Origin: Massilia oculi
GTDB taxonomy: Bacteria; Pseudomonadota; Gammaproteobacteria; Burkholderiales; Burkholderiaceae_D
Reading direction: 5' to 3'
Assembly (NCBI RefSeq): GCF_003143515.1
Contig: NZ_CP029343.1
Location: forward strand, 248,001-312,000
DNA length: 64,000 nucleotides
The position numbers and the translations under genes were made by a program. Shown piece after piece: positions 21,976-30,261 of the stretch (its first letter is position 1; every line of letters starts with the position of its first letter). Below the pieces are notes generated by a model that worked only from the letters and a program-made list of their open reading frames with translations, was not told where the DNA came from and searched no databases.

Positions 21976-23371
21976 GCTGCACGTCGCCGTTGCCGGCGGC
22001 GGCTGGGCCGGCTGTGCGGCGGCGGTGGAGCTGGCGCGCCAGGGCTGCCAGGTGACCTTGTACGAGGCCGCCCGCAGCCTGGGCGGGCGCGCGCGCGGCG
22101 TCGAAGTGCGCGGACTGGCCCTGGACAACGGCCAGCACATCCTGCTGGGCGCCTACCGCGAATCGCTGCGCCTCATGAACAGGGTGGGCGTCGACGAGAA
22201 GACCGCTTTCCTGCGCCTGCCGGTGCAGATGCGCTATCCCGCGGGCGGCGACGGCATGGACTTCGCCGCACCACGCCTGCCTGCGCCGCTGCACCTGGCA
22301 TTCGCCCTGCTGCGCGCGAAGGGCCTGGACCGCGACGACAAGCTGGCGCTGGCCCGCTTCAACAGCGCCGGGCGCTGGATGGGCTGGCAGCTGGACAATG
22401 ACTTCACGGTGCTCGAGCTGCTGGAGCGCTTCGGCCAGACCGAGCGCCTGACCCGGCTGATGTGGCGTCCGCTGTGCATCGCGGCCCTGAACACGCCGCC
22501 GGAACGGGCCTCGGCCAATGTCTTCCTGGCCGTGCTGCGCGACAGCCTGGGCGCCAGCCGGCGCGCCGCCTCCGACATGCTGCTGCCGCGCCTGCCCATG
22601 GGAGCGCTGTTCCCGGAACCCGCCGGCGCCTGGCTCGAACGCCAGGGTCATGCCGTCCGCCTGGGCGTCAAGGTCACGGGCATCAAACCCGACGGCGACG
22701 GCTGGCTGGTGGAATCCGGCGCCGATGCCGCGGCCGGGCGCTTCGACGCGGTGGTGCTGGCCACCCCGGCGCCGGTGAGCGCCGCGCTGCTGGCGAGGTT
22801 GCCCGAGGCGGCGGCGCTGGCCGGCCAGCTTGACGCCTTTACCCACGAGCCGATCGCCACCTGCTATCTGCAATACGCGCCCGGCACCCGGCTGGCGCTG
22901 CCGTTCTACGCCCTGCTGGACGATCCTGCGACGAACCGCTGGGGCCAGTTCGTCTTCGACCGCGCTCAGCTGGATGCGGCCCAGGACGGCCTGCTGGCGG
23001 TGGTGGTGAGCGCCGCCGCCGAGGCCGCGACCCTTCCACGCGAACAGCTGGCAACCGCCATCGCATCCCAGCTGGCTGAGGAGTTCGGACGGCCGGAACT
23101 GGCCGCCCCAGGCTGGACCCAGCTGATCACCGAGAAACGCGCGACCTTCAGCTGCTCGCCTGCGCTAGTGCGCCCAGGCAACACCACCGCCCTGCCCGGC
23201 CTGGTGCTGGCCGGCGATTACACGGCCAGCGACTACCCGGCCACCCTGGAGACGGCGGTGCGCAGCGGCCAGGCGGCGGCGACGGCCATCCGCGCCTACG
23301 GCGCCCTGCCCCGCGAAAAGCGCAGCCTGTCGCACGCCGATGGCGCCGCATCAGGCGATTCCGTAAGGTAG
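21962..23371 (+). CDS. hpnE: Hydroxysqualene dehydroxylase HpnE (FAD-dependent)
   Basis: A 469-residue flavoprotein of the amine oxidase/desaturase fold that reduces hydroxysqualene to squalene. The N-terminal dinucleotide-binding motif VAGGGWAGCAAAVELA is at about 9-24, followed by SLGGRARG. The C-terminal FAD motif is LVLAGDYTASDYPATLETAVRSG. Together with hpnC and hpnD it completes squalene formation; no squalene-hopene cyclase lies in this window. Genes for a small peptide and a HAAS protein follow closely on the same strand. Confidence 0.94.
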   Translation: MSAPELHVAVAGGGWAGCAAAVELARQGCQVTLYEAARSLGGRARGVEVRGLALDNGQHILLGAYRESLRLMNRVGVDEKTAFLRLPVQMRYPAGGDGMDFAAPRLPAPLHLAFALLRAKGLDRDDKLALARFNSAGRWMGWQLDNDFTVLELLERFGQTERLTRLMWRPLCIAALNTPPERASANVFLAVLRDSLGASRRAASDMLLPRLPMGALFPEPAGAWLERQGHAVRLGVKVTGIKPDGDGWLVESGADAAAGRFDAVVLATPAPVSAALLARLPEAAALAGQLDAFTHEPIATCYLQYAPGTRLALPFYALLDDPATNRWGQFVFDRAQLDAAQDGLLAVVVSAAAEAATLPREQLATAIASQLAEEFGRPELAAPGWTQLITEKRATFSCSPALVRPGNTTALPGLVLAGDYTASDYPATLETAVRSGQAAATAIRAYGALPREKRSLSHADGAASGDSVR

Positions 23372-23390
23372 CAGCATCAAAACCCGTCTT

Positions 23391-23552
23391 ATGGAAATGA
23401 CTATGAAACCCCGTCTCGGCCTGCACGCCGTTGCCATTCTCGCCATCGTGGCGCTGAGCACCCTGGTGCTGGTCCAGCCCGAACTGATCGGCGGCTCGGC
23501 GCACGCGACCGTCCTGGCGATCGGCTCCATCCCGGCCCTCGGCCACCACTGA
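23391..23552 (+). CDS. Small membrane peptide, function unknown
   Basis: A short frame of 53 codons (or 49 from the ATG at 23403) between hpnE and the HAAS protein gene, 19 bp after the hpnE stop. The product has a basic N-terminus (MKPRLGLHA), then a hydrophobic segment LHAVAILAIVALSTLVLVQP, then a Gly/Ala/His-rich tail ending LGHH. This looks like a single membrane helix or an uncleaved signal. Its stop is 17 bp before the next start. I do not recognise a family; the support is frame, hydrophobicity and tight spacing only. Confidence 0.5.
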   Translation: MEMTMKPRLGLHAVAILAIVALSTLVLVQPELIGGSAHATVLAIGSIPALGHH

Positions 23553-23569
23553 CGGAGCGGCGCAACGAC

Positions 23570-24367
23570 ATGGGCAAGCTGGAATACCTCGACGCGCTCA
23601 AGCGGGCCCTGATGGGCCTGCCGCCGGAAACCCAGGCCAGGACCCTGGCCTGGTACGAGCAGCGCTTCGTCGACGGCAGCGCCGCCGGCCGGCCCGAACA
23701 CGAGGTGGCCGCCGAGCTGGGCGATCCACGCCAGGTCGCGGTGACCCTGCGCACCAGCGCCCACCTGGCCGACCTGAAGGACGGCAACAAGGACAAGAAG
23801 CCGTCGGGCAATATCGCGCGCACGGTCGTCTCGGGCGTCGGCCTGTTGATCTTCAATCTGTTCATGCTGATCCCGGCCGCGGTGTTCGCGTCGCTCCTGA
23901 TGTCGCTGTATCTGTCGGCCTTCGGCGTCTACGTCTCGGGCATCGCCGTGACCGCCAGCGGCCTGGCCGGCTCGAACGAGCTGATCCTGAGCGCGCCACT
24001 GACCCGCATGGTGATCGGCGACGACGGCGAAACGGTCGAATCGCAGACCCGGGTCACGATCGGCGCCAACGGCATCCACGTGTTCGACGAACCGGCGCCT
24101 GATGCCGACGGAGAAAATCCCGCGATCCGCGCCGAGCGCGACGACCGCGACTCGCGCTTCATGCGCGGGGCCGAGGCGGTGGCGGAGCGCAAGATCCAGA
24201 TCACGACCGAGCTCGATCCCGGCTCGCGCACCACGCAGGTGGCCCTCGGCTGCGCGCTGATCCTGGGCGGCATCGTGCTGTTCCTGCTGTCGATCGTGCT
24301 CACCAGGTACACGCTGCTGGGCATCCGCCGCTACGTGAACATGAACCTGTCGCTGCTGAAGGGATAA
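23570..24367 (+). CDS. HAAS/DUF1700 domain membrane protein
   Basis: A 265-residue protein whose first 60 or so residues (KLEYLDALKRALMGLPPETQARTLAWYEQRF...) match the HAAS signalling domain (DUF1700). Two membrane segments follow, at about residues 83-120 and 222-245, with a charged loop between. In other bacteria HAAS proteins are encoded with PadR regulators and DUF4097/DUF2807 surface proteins in envelope-stress modules. Here a DUF2807 gene follows after 7 bp but no PadR gene is present. The ribosome binding site GGAGCGG precedes the ATG. Confidence 0.8.
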   Translation: MGKLEYLDALKRALMGLPPETQARTLAWYEQRFVDGSAAGRPEHEVAAELGDPRQVAVTLRTSAHLADLKDGNKDKKPSGNIARTVVSGVGLLIFNLFMLIPAAVFASLLMSLYLSAFGVYVSGIAVTASGLAGSNELILSAPLTRMVIGDDGETVESQTRVTIGANGIHVFDEPAPDADGENPAIRAERDDRDSRFMRGAEAVAERKIQITTELDPGSRTTQVALGCALILGGIVLFLLSIVLTRYTLLGIRRYVNMNLSLLKG

Positions 24368-24374
24368 GGACACC

Positions 24375-25181
24375 ATGCGCGCCTTGATGAGAATCGGATT
24401 CGCCCTGCTGCTGCTGGCCGCCGTGCTGGTGGCGCTGAGCTACAGCATGCTGCGCGCCACTGGCGTCAGCACCGCCGCCGAGCGGCGTGAGGTGGCGCAG
24501 GACCGGCGCGCCGTGCCGGCCGGCGTCGACGTCGTCGAGGTCGACGGCCCGATCGACCTGAACCTGCGCTATGGCGCCACGCCATCGCTCCAGGTCAGCG
24601 GCGAGCAGCGCATGCTGGGCAATGTCGAAGTCCAGGGCGACGGCAATGTGCTGCGCATCGGCATCCGCGGCATGGTGCTGCGCCACCGCGAACCGCTGGT
24701 CGTCGACCTGACCCTACCGGCCCTGACCTCGGTGCGGATCGACGGCAGCGGCGACAGCAGCATCAACGGTTTCTCGGGCGACGAGATCGCCGTCCAGCTC
24801 AACGGCTCGGGCAGCGTGCGCTTCAACGGCCGCTTCCGCACCGCCAGGGTGGGCCTCTCCGGCAGCGGCGACCTCGACGTGAACGGCGGCGCCGCAATGG
24901 ACCGGGTCGAGACGCGGTTGATGGGGTCGGGCCGCATCACCGTGGTCGGCACGGCGCGCGAGCTCGATGCCAGCACCACCGGCTCGGGGCACCTCGATGC
25001 CGAGCACTTGCGCGCCGAGGAAGTGACGGTGAGCCAGAGCGGTTCGGGCGACAGCGCGGTGCAGGCGCGCGGCAAGGTGAAGGTGTCGCTCAGCGGCAGC
25101 GGCGACGTCGAGGTATACGGGAATCCGGGGGAGCGCAGCACGAGCCGCGCCGGTAGCGGCAGCGTCAGTTACCACGATTAG
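24375..25181 (+). CDS. DUF2807 (GIN-domain) putative envelope protein
   Basis: A 268-residue protein with an N-terminal signal anchor (about 7-27) and a beta-helical domain built from repeated G-S-G-D/S-G motifs (DGSGDSSING, NGSGSVRFNG, SGSGDLDVNG, SGSGDVEVYG and others). This is the head_GIN/DUF2807 pattern of a right-handed beta-helix seen in proteins predicted to be periplasmic or surface located. It is co-oriented with and only 7 bp from the HAAS gene, so the two probably act together. The biochemical function is unknown. Confidence 0.82.
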   Translation: MRALMRIGFALLLLAAVLVALSYSMLRATGVSTAAERREVAQDRRAVPAGVDVVEVDGPIDLNLRYGATPSLQVSGEQRMLGNVEVQGDGNVLRIGIRGMVLRHREPLVVDLTLPALTSVRIDGSGDSSINGFSGDEIAVQLNGSGSVRFNGRFRTARVGLSGSGDLDVNGGAAMDRVETRLMGSGRITVVGTARELDASTTGSGHLDAEHLRAEEVTVSQSGSGDSAVQARGKVKVSLSGSGDVEVYGNPGERSTSRAGSGSVSYHD

Positions 25182-25258
25182 CCGGCGCCGCTGGCGTCAC
25201 GCACCTTCATGGCAAGCGCCGGAATCGCGCTCGCATTCGTGACGCTGCACGACCGGGA

Positions 25259-26476
25259 TCAGCAGCCGCCCAGCTTCACCCGTTCCACTTCCAGCCCGAA
25301 CAAGGGCCGCAGGCGCGTACCGACCACATTGCCGGCAAACGCAAGCACCAGCCACAGCCAGCCGTGCAGGCTGCCCGAGATGATGCCGCTGAAATAGGCG
25401 CCGATATTGCAGCCGTAGGCCAGGCGCGCGCCGTAGCCGAGCAGCAGGCCGCCGACGACCGCCGCGATCAGCGAGCGCAGCGGCAGGCGCCATACCGGCG
25501 CGTAGCGGCCCGCCAGCGCCGCCGCCAGCATCGCGCCGAGCACGATGCCGATGTCCATCACCGAGGTCACGTCCTTCCAGACCGGCGCGGCCAGCGCGGC
25601 GGCGTTGGCGCCGCTCGACCAGTAGGTCCAGCTGGCGACGTCGATGCCGGCCACGGAGGCCACCTTGGCGCCCCATAGCGCGAAGGCCGAGGTCACGCCC
25701 CACGGCCGGCCCGACAGGGCCAGGGTGGCGAAGTTGAGCACGACCAGCGCCAGCGCGCCGGCCACCAGCGGCCACGGACCGCGCAGCCAGCGTGCGCCGC
25801 CAGTCGCTTGCGACTGCGTCGTGACCAGCCTTCCGTGGCGGCGCTTCTCGACCACGACGGTGACGGCCGCGATCAGCGCGAACACGACCAGGTTCAGCGC
25901 CAGCGCTGGGGCCAGGCCCAGTTCCTTCACCGCCGACAGCGGCGGCAACTGCGGCATCGCGGTCCAGAACGGCATGTGGGCGGTGCCGACCAGCGAGCCG
26001 ACGATGAAGAAGATCAGCGTGACGATCATGCGCGTGCTGCCGCCGCCGACCGTGTACAGCGTGCCCGAGGCGCAACCGCCGCCCAGCTGCATGCCGATGC
26101 CGAAGATGAAGGCGCCGACGACGACCGACGTGCCGGCCGGCTGCACCAGCCCGGTGACCGGGTTGCCGAACAGCGTGCCGCCGGCGAGCGCCGGGAAGAA
26201 CAGCACGACGCCGACCGCCAGCATCAGCATTTGCGCGCGCAGGCCGGCGCCGCGGCCGTCGGCGATGAACACGCGCCAGGCCGACGTGAAGCCAAAGGCC
26301 GCATGGTACAGGGCCACGCCGAGCAGCGCGCCGACCACGTACAGCGCGGCCTGGCGCGGACCGACGACTTGCGTCAGGAACCAGGCGCCGAGCACGATGA
26401 GCACGAAGGCAATGCCGAAGGGCCGCAGGTTGATGTCGGCGCGTCGCGCGCCGGACAAGGATGCAGAAATGGTCAT
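25259..26476 (-). CDS. YeeE/YedE family sulfur-compound transporter (TsuA-like)
   Basis: A 405-residue polytopic membrane protein of the YeeE/YedE family, whose characterised members import thiosulfate. The conserved cysteines expected along the pathway are visible: Cys135 in LGGGCASGTLYT, Cys356 in AYGCNIGAYFSG and a C-terminal Cys405 in LGGC. The start is the ATG at 26476 (MTISASLSGARR). Usually such a transporter is paired with a TusA-like protein (TsuB); none is next to it here. Confidence 0.85.
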   Translation of the reverse strand: MTISASLSGARRADINLRPFGIAFVLIVLGAWFLTQVVGPRQAALYVVGALLGVALYHAAFGFTSAWRVFIADGRGAGLRAQMLMLAVGVVLFFPALAGGTLFGNPVTGLVQPAGTSVVVGAFIFGIGMQLGGGCASGTLYTVGGGSTRMIVTLIFFIVGSLVGTAHMPFWTAMPQLPPLSAVKELGLAPALALNLVVFALIAAVTVVVEKRRHGRLVTTQSQATGGARWLRGPWPLVAGALALVVLNFATLALSGRPWGVTSAFALWGAKVASVAGIDVASWTYWSSGANAAALAAPVWKDVTSVMDIGIVLGAMLAAALAGRYAPVWRLPLRSLIAAVVGGLLLGYGARLAYGCNIGAYFSGIISGSLHGWLWLVLAFAGNVVGTRLRPLFGLEVERVKLGGC

Positions 26477-26562
26477 GAGGTTCGAAGAAGATGAGGCGGA
26501 ACCCACTATTGTCTAACATCTTCACGTTCCGTGCAGGGCGGCTCCAGGTTTACAATGGCGGC

Positions 26563-26957
26563 ATGGCCGTCATCAATCCTCTCGAAGTCGAATTCAGAGC
26601 AATCCGCGCGCAGGGCCCGGGTGGCCAGAACGTCAACAAGGTCTCATGCGCCGTGCACGCGCGCTTCGACATCGGCGCCTCGTCGCTGCCGCAGCACGTC
26701 AAGGATCGCCTGCTCGCCACGAGCGACGCGCGCATCACGCAGGAAGGCGTGCTGGTACTCAAGGCGCAGCAATCGCGCAGCCTGGAACAGAACAAGGAAG
26801 ACGCCTTGCGCCGCCTGCAGGAACTGGTCGACAAGGCGTCGGTCGTGCCGGTGACGCGCCGTCCAACCCGACCGACGCGAGGCTCGCAGCTGCGACGGCT
26901 GGATGCCAAGGCGCGCAGCAGCCAGACCAAGGCGCTACGGGCAAGGTCAACGACTAG
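26563..26957 (+). CDS. arfB: Alternative ribosome-rescue factor ArfB, with apparent C-terminal frameshift
   Basis: A peptidyl-tRNA hydrolase of the RF-1 family that frees stalled ribosomes. The catalytic GGQ is at residues 20-22 in AQGPGGQNVNK. The C-terminal basic tail, which enters the mRNA channel, is recognisable as RGSQLRRLDAKARSSQTKALR. After CGG at 26938-26940 the frame departs from the family. Adding one G there would give GKVND and a stop at 26955-26957, the normal end, 9 bp from the convergent gene. As written, the frame instead runs on to 27369 through two opposite-strand genes. Either the base is truly missing (altered tail) or it is a homopolymer sequencing error. Confidence 0.8.
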
Positions 26958-26966
26958 CCCGGATGC

Positions 26967-27296
26967 TCATGCCTGCAGCGCGGCAAACCAGGCGGCATAC
27001 GGCGTATTGGCCACCATCCGCCGGTTGAAATCCGGCGCGCCATCGGTCCACCACACCGGCCCGCGCTCTCCCAGCGCGTGCTTGGCCGCGTCGACCGCCT
27101 GGCGCGCGGTCCGCTCGGCGTCGGCGTCGCCCGCCTTGAGGGCGGCGCCGACGTCCCGGCGCGCCTTCATGAGCCGGTCGACCAGCTGCTGGCGCGCGTC
27201 CGGCGCCAGATTGGGATTGCTGGCTCGCCACAGCCGGCCCGAGACGACGAAATACCGCCCGTCGGGCGTGGTGGGATGTTTGTCGGGTGAAGGCAT
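26967..27296 (-). CDS. Conserved hypothetical small protein
   Basis: A 109-residue soluble protein from the ATG at 27296 (MPSPDKHPTTPDGRYFVVSGRLWRASNPNL). No signal peptide or membrane segment is seen. It has a central helical, Ala/Arg/Asp-rich region and a C-terminal WWTDGAPDFNRRM motif. Similar short proteins with a VVSGRLWRASNP core occur in other proteobacteria, but I know no function for them. It converges on arfB. Confidence 0.65.
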   Translation of the reverse strand: MPSPDKHPTTPDGRYFVVSGRLWRASNPNLAPDARQQLVDRLMKARRDVGAALKAGDADAERTARQAVDAAKHALGERGPVWWTDGAPDFNRRMVANTPYAAWFAALQA

Positions 27297-27350
27297 GGCC
27301 GCACTATACCCAAAGGGGACGGGCGCAGCCGTTCGCTTACATCCAATCAA

Positions 27351-28532
27351 TCAAGGCCGAAGACCGTAGCGGTCGATGAACAGCTTGACGCCGCCCGGAT
27401 TCGCCGCCAGCCAGGCCTGGAGCGCCGGGCGATATGACTGGCGGAACATCAGCAGCAGGATCGCCGGCTCCAGTTGACCATCCTTCGCCAGCGCCTGCAT
27501 TTGGAGCAAGGCGGGGTCGGTCACGGCTTGGCCATCAAGCGCGCTGGTTTCGTCCATGACCTTCAGCGCGGTCCGCCACGCGCCCAGTTCGATCTCGTAC
27601 GGCGACTTGCTGGCGGCATGCTCGGACTGGCGCTGGTTGGACTCGCCGATGCCGAGCAGGAGCCGCATGGCGTAATTCGGGGTGTCGGCCTGGCCGGCGG
27701 CCGACTCGTCGATATGGACCGTGAATTTGCCATCCGCCTCCTGCGTCACGCGCACGCCGCGCCGGAACGCCAGCGACTTGAGCGGCAGCCCGGCGGCGGC
27801 GCGCAACCTGGCCAGCTTGCCCCAGCTCGGACGTTGCGACGGATCGGCCGCGATCGATGAATACAAGGCCGCTTCGGCCGGCGCGTGCCGGCCCTGCGCC
27901 AGCAAGGCGTCTGACAGGAAGCGCCAGGCCTGCGCGTTATGCGGTTCGATCTCGGTGGCGCGCCGGAACAGCGCCTCGGCGCGCGGCCAGTCGCCCTGCA
28001 TGAAGTGGCAGTCCGCGGCGCCCACCCAGGCGCTCGACGCCCTGGGGTCGGCTTCCATGGCCGCTTCGTACTTGAGCAGGGCTTCCCTGGGTTTGCGCTG
28101 CGCAAACAGCGCCGAGCCTTCGGCCAGCAGCTTCGCGGCGCGAGGATTCGGCGTGTGCAGGGGCGACACACCGTCGTCGTCCAGCATGCGCAAGACCTCG
28201 TGCGCGATGGGATCGTCGGCGGCAAGCGTGGTCGCACGCTCGGCCAGCGCACGCGCCGTCTGCCGTACCTGGGCCGCCTTGTCTTTCGGGGCCACGCTCG
28301 ACAGTTTGAACAGCAAACCGGCCTGCAGCGACACCGGCAGTGAAGCCTGCGGGTCGGCCTTTTCGGCGGCCTTGTACTTGTCCAGCGCCTCCTGGTACTT
28401 GCCCTGCCCCTCGAGCACGTGGGCGTCGCGCACCAGGGTGTGGCATGGTTCGCCGCACTGCATCGCGGCCGTTGCGGCCAAATGGAAGAACGCCAGCAGC
28501 GCGGCAAGCGTCAGTACACGCAAGGATTTCAT
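27351..28532 (-). CDS. TPR-repeat protein with signal peptide, function unknown
   Basis: A 393-residue protein with an N-terminal signal peptide (about 1-23, ending HLAATAA), a CGEPC pair just after it, and several tetratricopeptide-like repeats: GKYQEALDKYKAAEKADPQ near 45, RKPREALLKYEAAMEADPR near 145, GDWPRAEALFRRATEIEPH near 178, and GRHAPAEAALYSSIAADPS. The C-terminal half has no family I recognise. It is probably periplasmic and a scaffold for protein contacts. The upstream ORF extension is ignored because the ATG at 28532 gives the signal peptide. Confidence 0.7.
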   Translation of the reverse strand: MKSLRVLTLAALLAFFHLAATAAMQCGEPCHTLVRDAHVLEGQGKYQEALDKYKAAEKADPQASLPVSLQAGLLFKLSSVAPKDKAAQVRQTARALAERATTLAADDPIAHEVLRMLDDDGVSPLHTPNPRAAKLLAEGSALFAQRKPREALLKYEAAMEADPRASSAWVGAADCHFMQGDWPRAEALFRRATEIEPHNAQAWRFLSDALLAQGRHAPAEAALYSSIAADPSQRPSWGKLARLRAAAGLPLKSLAFRRGVRVTQEADGKFTVHIDESAAGQADTPNYAMRLLLGIGESNQRQSEHAASKSPYEIELGAWRTALKVMDETSALDGQAVTDPALLQMQALAKDGQLEPAILLLMFRQSYRPALQAWLAANPGGVKLFIDRYGLRP

Positions 28533-28612
28533 GGGACGGCCAGGCGACAAAAGGCCATGGTACCGCGTTGCCCGGCCCCCATTGCTCACCGAATGTCACA
28601 TATCGGTACGCT

Positions 28613-29725
28613 TCAGGCGCCGTGGTGGCCCGTCATCCGATCCCACCCGTGACGCACGGCCGCCTTCATCTTTTCCCAGGTCGACACTCCCCTGTGGCGC
28701 GACTCCCAATCCGTGCGCAGCTCGGGTTCGATCTCGTCCCACTGGCGGCCCGCGTACTTGCCGCTGCCCGCGACCTGCGAACCGTACAGATAGGCCGGCG
28801 CGTAATCGTCGTACGCGCCGCCGCTCGCGCCATAGGTCAGCCTGAAGTGCTCGCGGTAGTAGCTCTCCTGGTCGCCCATGGCGACGCCGAGCCGCTCCAC
28901 ATCCACCTCGGTGTGGCGCACCGTGTCGTCGATCTGCTGCTGGCGCTCGCTGACCTCTTTGCCGATCGAAACCTCCTCGGTGATGCGGGCCGATTTCTCG
29001 ACCACGGCTTCCTCGGCGCTCTCGCGCATCTCGATGGTCTGCTCCCTGAATGCCGCGACGTCGCTCGGGCTGATCGGCTGGTCCACCTTGCGCCGCTGGA
29101 CGTCGACGTGTTCTTCGCGCAGGCCGATGGTTTCGTGCACCGGGGTTTCGACGATGCGCGAGAAGATGCGCATGCCGCCGCGCTGGACTTCGCGCTTGCC
29201 GACACGCAGCTGCTCTTCGACCACCGGGATGGTCGCACCCGTCGCGGTAGCCCGTTGCAGCGAAGCGCCGCTGGCACCGCCCTGCAAGTGGCCGGCCGCC
29301 GACTGGCTCGACGGCGCCCCGCCCCGCATCGCGCCCTGCCTGGAAGCGGCGTCCTTGTGCAGCGCGCCCGGCGTAGCGACGCCTTCCGAATGCTCCTCGA
29401 CGTCGACCGGCCCGAAGGCTTCGACGACGTCGGCGGCGCGCTCGACCTCCGGCAGCGAATCGGCGCTGAGCGTCACCACGTGCTGGCCACGCGCGAGCGC
29501 GCCCTCGTAGCGGCTCGCGTGGTGCTTGTGCTCGTCGCCGAACAGGTCCTGGAAGAAGTGCTTGATCCCCGTACCGATGCCTTCGGCAGTGGTGGCGCCG
29601 CCAGAGGCGGGACTGGCGTCGGAAAGCCGCACGCTACTGCGGCTGAAACCGGAAGACAGCAGCTGGTCGTACGCGCGTTGCGCGTCGGTGCGGTTGTCGA
29701 AAACCGCGACTAGCGTATGGTGCAT
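28613..29725 (-). CDS. YsnF/AvaK domain (DUF2382) stress protein
   Basis: A 370-residue soluble protein. The N-terminal about 100 residues (TLVAVFDNRTDAQRAYDQLLSSGF...) look like the general-stress 17M-type/DUF1269-like alpha-beta domain. A Gly/Ala/Ser/Gln-rich linker follows. Residues about 165-275 carry the DUF2382 YsnF/AvaK core (IPVVEEQLRVGKREVQRGGMRI..., then HETIGLREEHVDVQRRKVDQP). The acidic, charged C-terminus ends with a helical stretch. Family members are linked to stress and desiccation responses, but biochemistry is lacking. A second DUF2382 gene lies 23 bp upstream. Confidence 0.82.
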   Translation of the reverse strand: MHHTLVAVFDNRTDAQRAYDQLLSSGFSRSSVRLSDASPASGGATTAEGIGTGIKHFFQDLFGDEHKHHASRYEGALARGQHVVTLSADSLPEVERAADVVEAFGPVDVEEHSEGVATPGALHKDAASRQGAMRGGAPSSQSAAGHLQGGASGASLQRATATGATIPVVEEQLRVGKREVQRGGMRIFSRIVETPVHETIGLREEHVDVQRRKVDQPISPSDVAAFREQTIEMRESAEEAVVEKSARITEEVSIGKEVSERQQQIDDTVRHTEVDVERLGVAMGDQESYYREHFRLTYGASGGAYDDYAPAYLYGSQVAGSGKYAGRQWDEIEPELRTDWESRHRGVSTWEKMKAAVRHGWDRMTGHHGA

Positions 29726-29748
29726 GATGGCCTCCTTGGGTGATGACT

Positions 29749-30171
29749 TCAGGCGTCCGAATGGCCGGTCTCGTCGAAACGCTCGACCTCGACCCATTCC
29801 GCCTTGAGCGGAACAGTCTCGACGTGACGCTCCTCGTGCCGGACACGGGTGATGTGCAGTTCTTCCCTGATGCGCAGCTTGCGCTCGACCACCAGCACTT
29901 CCTCGAGCACGGGAATGACCAGGGTGTCGCCTTCATGGCGGTGACCGGGCGCCTCGTCGGCGCCGACGAGGCGGTCGACCGGAACATGTTCGATGCGCAG
30001 CTCGTCGCGCAGCAGCCGCTCGTCGACGGTAACGGTCTGTTCGGTGACGGTCTTGTGGATGCGTACGCCGCGGCCGGTGTCGACCATGCGCGTGCCGACC
30101 GCAAGCTGCTCCTCGACGACAGGAATGCGCAACGGTTCCTGTGCGCTCGGCTCGGTAGGCGTGCTGGACAT
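29749..30171 (-). CDS. YsnF/AvaK domain (DUF2382) protein, short form
   Basis: A 140-residue protein made almost only of the DUF2382 core: RIPVVEEQLAVGTRMVDTGRGVRIHKTV followed by RIEHVPVDRLV and a second half IPVLEEVLVVERKLRIREELHITRV. It starts at the ATG at 30171 (MSSTPTEPSA). It is 23 bp upstream of the longer YsnF-type gene, so they form a likely two-gene stress operon. Very high charge content suggests a soluble protein. Confidence 0.8.
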   Translation of the reverse strand: MSSTPTEPSAQEPLRIPVVEEQLAVGTRMVDTGRGVRIHKTVTEQTVTVDERLLRDELRIEHVPVDRLVGADEAPGHRHEGDTLVIPVLEEVLVVERKLRIREELHITRVRHEERHVETVPLKAEWVEVERFDETGHSDA

Positions 30172-30261
30172 GGTGCGCTCCTGGGCAAGGCTGCGAGAAG
30201 AACGATCCAGCCTACGCCAATCCGCGAACGGCATGCGCACCGTTGGCGTTCAATATCCCGC

